Assembly (NCBI RefSeq): GCF_025515305.1
Contig: NZ_JAOPHT010000003.1
Span: 186,001-250,000, forward strand
Reading direction: 5' to 3'
Length of the DNA: 64,000 bases
Source of the DNA: Roseicyclus sediminis
GTDB taxonomy: Bacteria; Pseudomonadota; Alphaproteobacteria; Rhodobacterales; Rhodobacteraceae
The translations under genes and the position numbers were made by a program. Positions 61,353 through 64,000 of this stretch are shown in pieces. Under the pieces are notes generated by a model. The model had not been told where the DNA came from, did no database searches, and worked only from the letters and a program-made list of their open reading frames with translations. The stretch's first letter is position 1. Each line of letters begins with the position of its first letter.

Positions 61353-62375
61353 ATGACACTTACCGCCCGCATCGCCTGGGACGATACCGTCCTTCCCTTC
61401 CAGCTCGACCTGTCCGACATCCGCGGGCGGGTGGCACGCCTCGACGGCACGCTCGAGCGCATCCTCGATCAGCACGCCTATCCGCCCGAGGTTGAGGCGC
61501 TGGTGGCCGAGATGGCGCTTCTGACCGCGCTGATCGGGCAGACCATCAAGCTGCGCTGGAAACTGTCGCTGCAGGTGCGTGGCGACGGACCGATCCGCCT
61601 GATCGCGACCGACTTCTTCGCGCCGAAGGAGGAGGGGGCCCCGGCCTCCATCCGCGCCTTTGCCAGCTATGACGCCGAGCGGCTGCAACGCTCCGCCGCG
61701 CCCTTCGGTCAGATCGGAAACGGCTATTTCGCCATCCTCATCGACCAGGGCAAGGGCACCGCCCCCTACCAGGGGATCACGCCGCTTTCCGGCGGCACGC
61801 TCGCCGCCTGCGCCGAGACCTATTTCGCCCAATCCGAGCAGTTGCCGACCCGCTTCGCGCTGAGCTACGGCGAAAGCCGCGAACCCGGCGGCCCGGCCCA
61901 TTGGCGTGCGGGCGGCGTGATGCTGCAGCATATGCCGAAGGCGCCGCCGCGCGTGGGCGGCGAGGGCGGCTCGGGCGAGGGCGGTCTGCTGGCCGCGAGC
62001 GACCTCGTGGACGATGATGCGCGCGAGAACTGGCGCCGCGCCAACCTGCTTCTCGACACCGTCGAGGAGATCGAACTCGTCGGTCCACGGGTCTCGCCCA
62101 CGGATCTGCTCGTGCGATTGTTCCACGAGGAGGCGCCGCGCGTCTTCGACGCTCTGCCGGTCGCCTTCGGCTGCACCTGTTCCGCCGATCGCGTGCGGCA
62201 GAGCCTGTCGATCTACTCGGCCAAGGACATCCGTTACATGACCACCGACGAGGGCATCGTCACTGCCGACTGCCAGTTCTGCGGCGCCCATTACGAGTTC
62301 GACCCCAGGACCCTGGGTTTCGAGGCCGAGCGTCCGCCCGGCGAAGCCGGAGAAGACGATGGGCCGGCCGATTGA
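61353..62375 (+). CDS. hslO: Hsp33, redox-regulated chaperonin
   Basis: Hsp33 holds unfolding proteins during oxidative stress and is switched on by zinc release and disulfide formation. The 340 aa product has the C-terminal redox zinc site Cys274-x-Cys276 and Cys307-x2-Cys310. A Gly-rich insertion near residues 200-210 (EGGSGEGG) is not seen in the shorter Escherichia coli form. The end overlaps nudL by 17 nt. Confidence 0.93.
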   Translation: MTLTARIAWDDTVLPFQLDLSDIRGRVARLDGTLERILDQHAYPPEVEALVAEMALLTALIGQTIKLRWKLSLQVRGDGPIRLIATDFFAPKEEGAPASIRAFASYDAERLQRSAAPFGQIGNGYFAILIDQGKGTAPYQGITPLSGGTLAACAETYFAQSEQLPTRFALSYGESREPGGPAHWRAGGVMLQHMPKAPPRVGGEGGSGEGGLLAASDLVDDDARENWRRANLLLDTVEEIELVGPRVSPTDLLVRLFHEEAPRVFDALPVAFGCTCSADRVRQSLSIYSAKDIRYMTTDEGIVTADCQFCGAHYEFDPRTLGFEAERPPGEAGEDDGPAD

Positions 62376-62952
62376 CCTCGAGGCGATCCGGGCCGCGGTG
62401 GAGAGGAACTCCGCGCGACCCTCGTCGGACTATGACTTGAACCCAGGTATCGTGCTGCCGGAAGGGCGGAGCCTGCGTCCGGCCGCCGTGCTGATCCCGG
62501 TGCTCGGCGACAGGGTCATCCTGACCAAGCGCGCCTCGCACCTGAAGCATCATCCCGGGCAGATCGCGCTGCCCGGCGGCAAGATCGACGCAACCGACGC
62601 GGGACCCGCCGACGCCGCCCTGCGGGAAGCGCGCGAGGAGGTCGGCCTCGACCCCGCGAACGTCGCGCTGATCGCCGAGCTTCCCGCGCATGAGACGGTG
62701 ACCGGCTACACCGTGACCCCGGTCCTCGCCCAGGTCCGTGCCGACTTCACCGCCGTGCCCGAGCAGGGTGAAGTGGCCGAGGTCTTCCGCGTTCCGCTCG
62801 CCTTCCTGATGGATCCGACCCGCTACCGGGTCGAAGCCCGTCGCTGGAGGGGCACGCTGCGGCATTACTACGTGGCGCCCTACGGCCCCTACTACATCTG
62901 GGGCGCGACCGCGCGGATCCTCAAGTCGCTGGCCGACCGGGTGTCGCGATGA
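62359..62952 (+). CDS. NudL-type CoA pyrophosphatase (Nudix)
   Basis: The 197 aa product has LTKRASHLKHHPGQIALPGG leading into the Nudix box with REAREEVGL, the pattern of the CoA pyrophosphohydrolase (NudL/NUDT7) subgroup. The ATG at 62359 lies inside hsp33. The stop overlaps the following cca gene as ATGA, making a coupled run of three genes. Confidence 0.9.
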   Translation: MGRPIDLEAIRAAVERNSARPSSDYDLNPGIVLPEGRSLRPAAVLIPVLGDRVILTKRASHLKHHPGQIALPGGKIDATDAGPADAALREAREEVGLDPANVALIAELPAHETVTGYTVTPVLAQVRADFTAVPEQGEVAEVFRVPLAFLMDPTRYRVEARRWRGTLRHYYVAPYGPYYIWGATARILKSLADRVSR

Positions 62953-64000
62953 AGCTCCGCGCCCACTGGCTCGACGACCCGGCCACCGTGGCCGTGATGG
63001 AGGCGCTTGAACGGGGCGGCGCGCGGGCGTGGTTCGTCGGCGGCTGCGTGCGCGACGGCCTCCTGGGCCGCGAGGCGGGCGATATCGACATCGCGACCGA
63101 CGTCGTGCCCGGCCGGGTCGCCGAAATCGCCGAGGGCGCCGGCCTCCGGTCGGTCCCCACCGGCGAGGACCATGGGACTGTCACTCTGGTCGCCGACCAC
63201 CGACCCTTCGAGGTGACGACGCTGCGGCGGGATGTCTCGACCGACGGCCGCCGCGCCACCGTCGCCTATACCGACCGTCTCGAGGAGGACGCGCACCGCC
63301 GCGACTTCACGATCAACGCGCTCTACGCCTCGCGGGACGGGACGGTGCTCGACCCGACGGGCGAAGGTCGGGACGACCTTGCGGCGCGACGGGTCCGCTT
63401 CATCGGCGATCCGCATGACCGCATCCGCGAGGATTACCTCAGGATTCTCCGCTTCTTCCGGTTCCACGCCTGGTACGCCGATCCCGATGGCGGTCTCGAT
63501 GCCGCGGGCCTCGCCGCGTCGGCGGAAATGGCGGAGGGCCTTTCGCGCCTGTCGCGCGAACGGGTCGGCGCCGAGATGCTCAAGCTCCTCGCCGCCCCCG
63601 ACCCCGCCCCTGCCGTCGCGGCCATGGAGGCAAGCGGCGTTCTCGCGCGCCTTCTGCCCGGGGCGGATGCGCGGCTCCTGCCGGTGCTGGTCGCGCTGGA
63701 GGAGGACCTCGCCCCCGATCCGATCCGGCGTCTCGCCGCGCTTGGCGGCGAGAACCTCGCGGACCGCCTGCGCCTGTCGCGGGCACAGGGAAGACGGCTG
63801 GAGTTGCTGCGCGAGGGTATGGGGATGGGCACCGGGGCGGGCGAACTCGGCTATCGGCACGGCGCGGACATGGCGCGCGACATCGTGCTGTTGCGCGCGG
63901 CGGCCTTCGGCCAGGCCCCGGACGCCGATGCGCTTGCCGAGGCGCGCGCCGGCGCCGATGCGGTCTTTCCGCTGCGCGCCGCCGATCTCCTGCCGGATTT
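62949..64000 (+). CDS. cca: CCA tRNA nucleotidyltransferase, truncated by the window end
   Basis: The visible 350 residues belong to a class II nucleotidyltransferase that adds or repairs the CCA end of tRNA. The catalytic pattern is present: FVGGCVRDGLLG with the GG pair at residues 31-32, and Asp45-Ile-Asp47. RRDFTINALY near residue 117 and FRFHAWYADPDGGLD follow in the neck. A poly(A) polymerase of the same superfamily is possible. The ORF stays open to the last base, so the C terminus is outside the window. It is coupled to nudL. Confidence 0.9.
   Translation, partial: MKLRAHWLDDPATVAVMEALERGGARAWFVGGCVRDGLLGREAGDIDIATDVVPGRVAEIAEGAGLRSVPTGEDHGTVTLVADHRPFEVTTLRRDVSTDGRRATVAYTDRLEEDAHRRDFTINALYASRDGTVLDPTGEGRDDLAARRVRFIGDPHDRIREDYLRILRFFRFHAWYADPDGGLDAAGLAASAEMAEGLSRLSRERVGAEMLKLLAAPDPAPAVAAMEASGVLARLLPGADARLLPVLVALEEDLAPDPIRRLAALGGENLADRLRLSRAQGRRLELLREGMGMGTGAGELGYRHGADMARDIVLLRAAAFGQAPDADALAEARAGADAVFPLRAADLLPD

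Overview
The window is about 64 kb of high-GC alphaproteobacterial DNA. The left 24 kb is a large part of a photosynthesis gene cluster (PGC) of the purple-bacterial (Rhodobacterales) type. It encodes bacteriochlorophyll synthesis through the light-independent protochlorophyllide reductase (bchLNB), the O2-dependent cyclase acsF, the C4-type hemA, the reaction-centre H subunit puhA with its assembly factors, a cytochrome c2, and the spheroidene-pathway genes crtA, crtI and crtB. Together with housekeeping genes in the Rhodobacterales style (a YlxR-L7Ae fusion in rimP-nusA-ylxR-infB, several lineage-restricted secreted proteins), this points to an aerobic anoxygenic phototroph of the Roseobacter/Rhodobacteraceae group. 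The genus cannot be fixed from the sequence alone.

Layout. 1-299: bchF upstream region with two perfect TGT-N12-ACA sites (PpsR/CrtJ type). 300-16370 (+): bchF-N-B-H-L-M-lhaA-puhA-puhB-puhC-(98 aa unknown)-acsF-puhE-hemA-cycA, mostly with ATGA or TGATG stop/start overlaps, closed by a terminator. 16435-20760 (-): bchO-bchD-bchI-crtA. 20761-20894: divergent crtA/crtI control region with two more TGT-N12-ACA sites. 20895-23958 (+): crtI-crtB-tspO, then a bidirectional terminator where the PGC meets infB. 24023-29370 (-): rimP-nusA-ylxR-infB behind a leader that contains a terminator. 29533-33168: I78-type inhibitor lipoprotein, glutathione-dependent formaldehyde dehydrogenase, small secreted proteins, a GNAT enzyme and a NYN-LOTUS protein. 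33169-33748: a noncoding stretch with a dispersed hairpin repeat. 33749-39191: TetR regulator, AEC transporter, fghA, HAD hydrolase, ornithine-cyclodeaminase-like enzyme, MFS transporter. 39338-46496: zapE, a DUF4394-like protein, a HupE-like pair, folC, accD, CPBP protease. 46688-53795: ilvD, a run of unknown proteins, argG, a membrane protein, ilvA. 53807-57480: Hpt protein, response regulator/PP2C phosphatase, Nudix enzyme, kdsD, small secreted protein. 57759-61181 (-): UDP-glucuronate 4-epimerase, galE, glycosyltransferase, a surface-polysaccharide set. 61353-64000: hsp33, nudL and a truncated cca.

How it works together. HemA supplies 5-aminolevulinate. BchHID inserts Mg, BchM methylates, AcsF forms ring E, BchLNB reduces ring D and BchF hydrates the 3-vinyl group. 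CrtB, CrtI and CrtA provide carotenoid steps. PuhA, LhaA and PuhB/C/E build the reaction centre-LH1 core, and cytochrome c2 returns electrons to it. The four TGT-N12-ACA sites and TspO suggest oxygen- and light-responsive repression of both divergent arms. The puf genes, bchXYZ, crtCDEF and ppsR itself are not in the window.

I found no CRISPR array, prophage, insertion sequence, tRNA or rRNA, and no convincing novel defence or mobile system. The items most worth following up are the conserved-position 98 aa protein between puhC and acsF, the dispersed hairpin repeat that abuts bchB and whose tail also appears inside the bchB coding sequence, the rimP leader, and the unknown secreted or beta-rich proteins downstream of ilvD.
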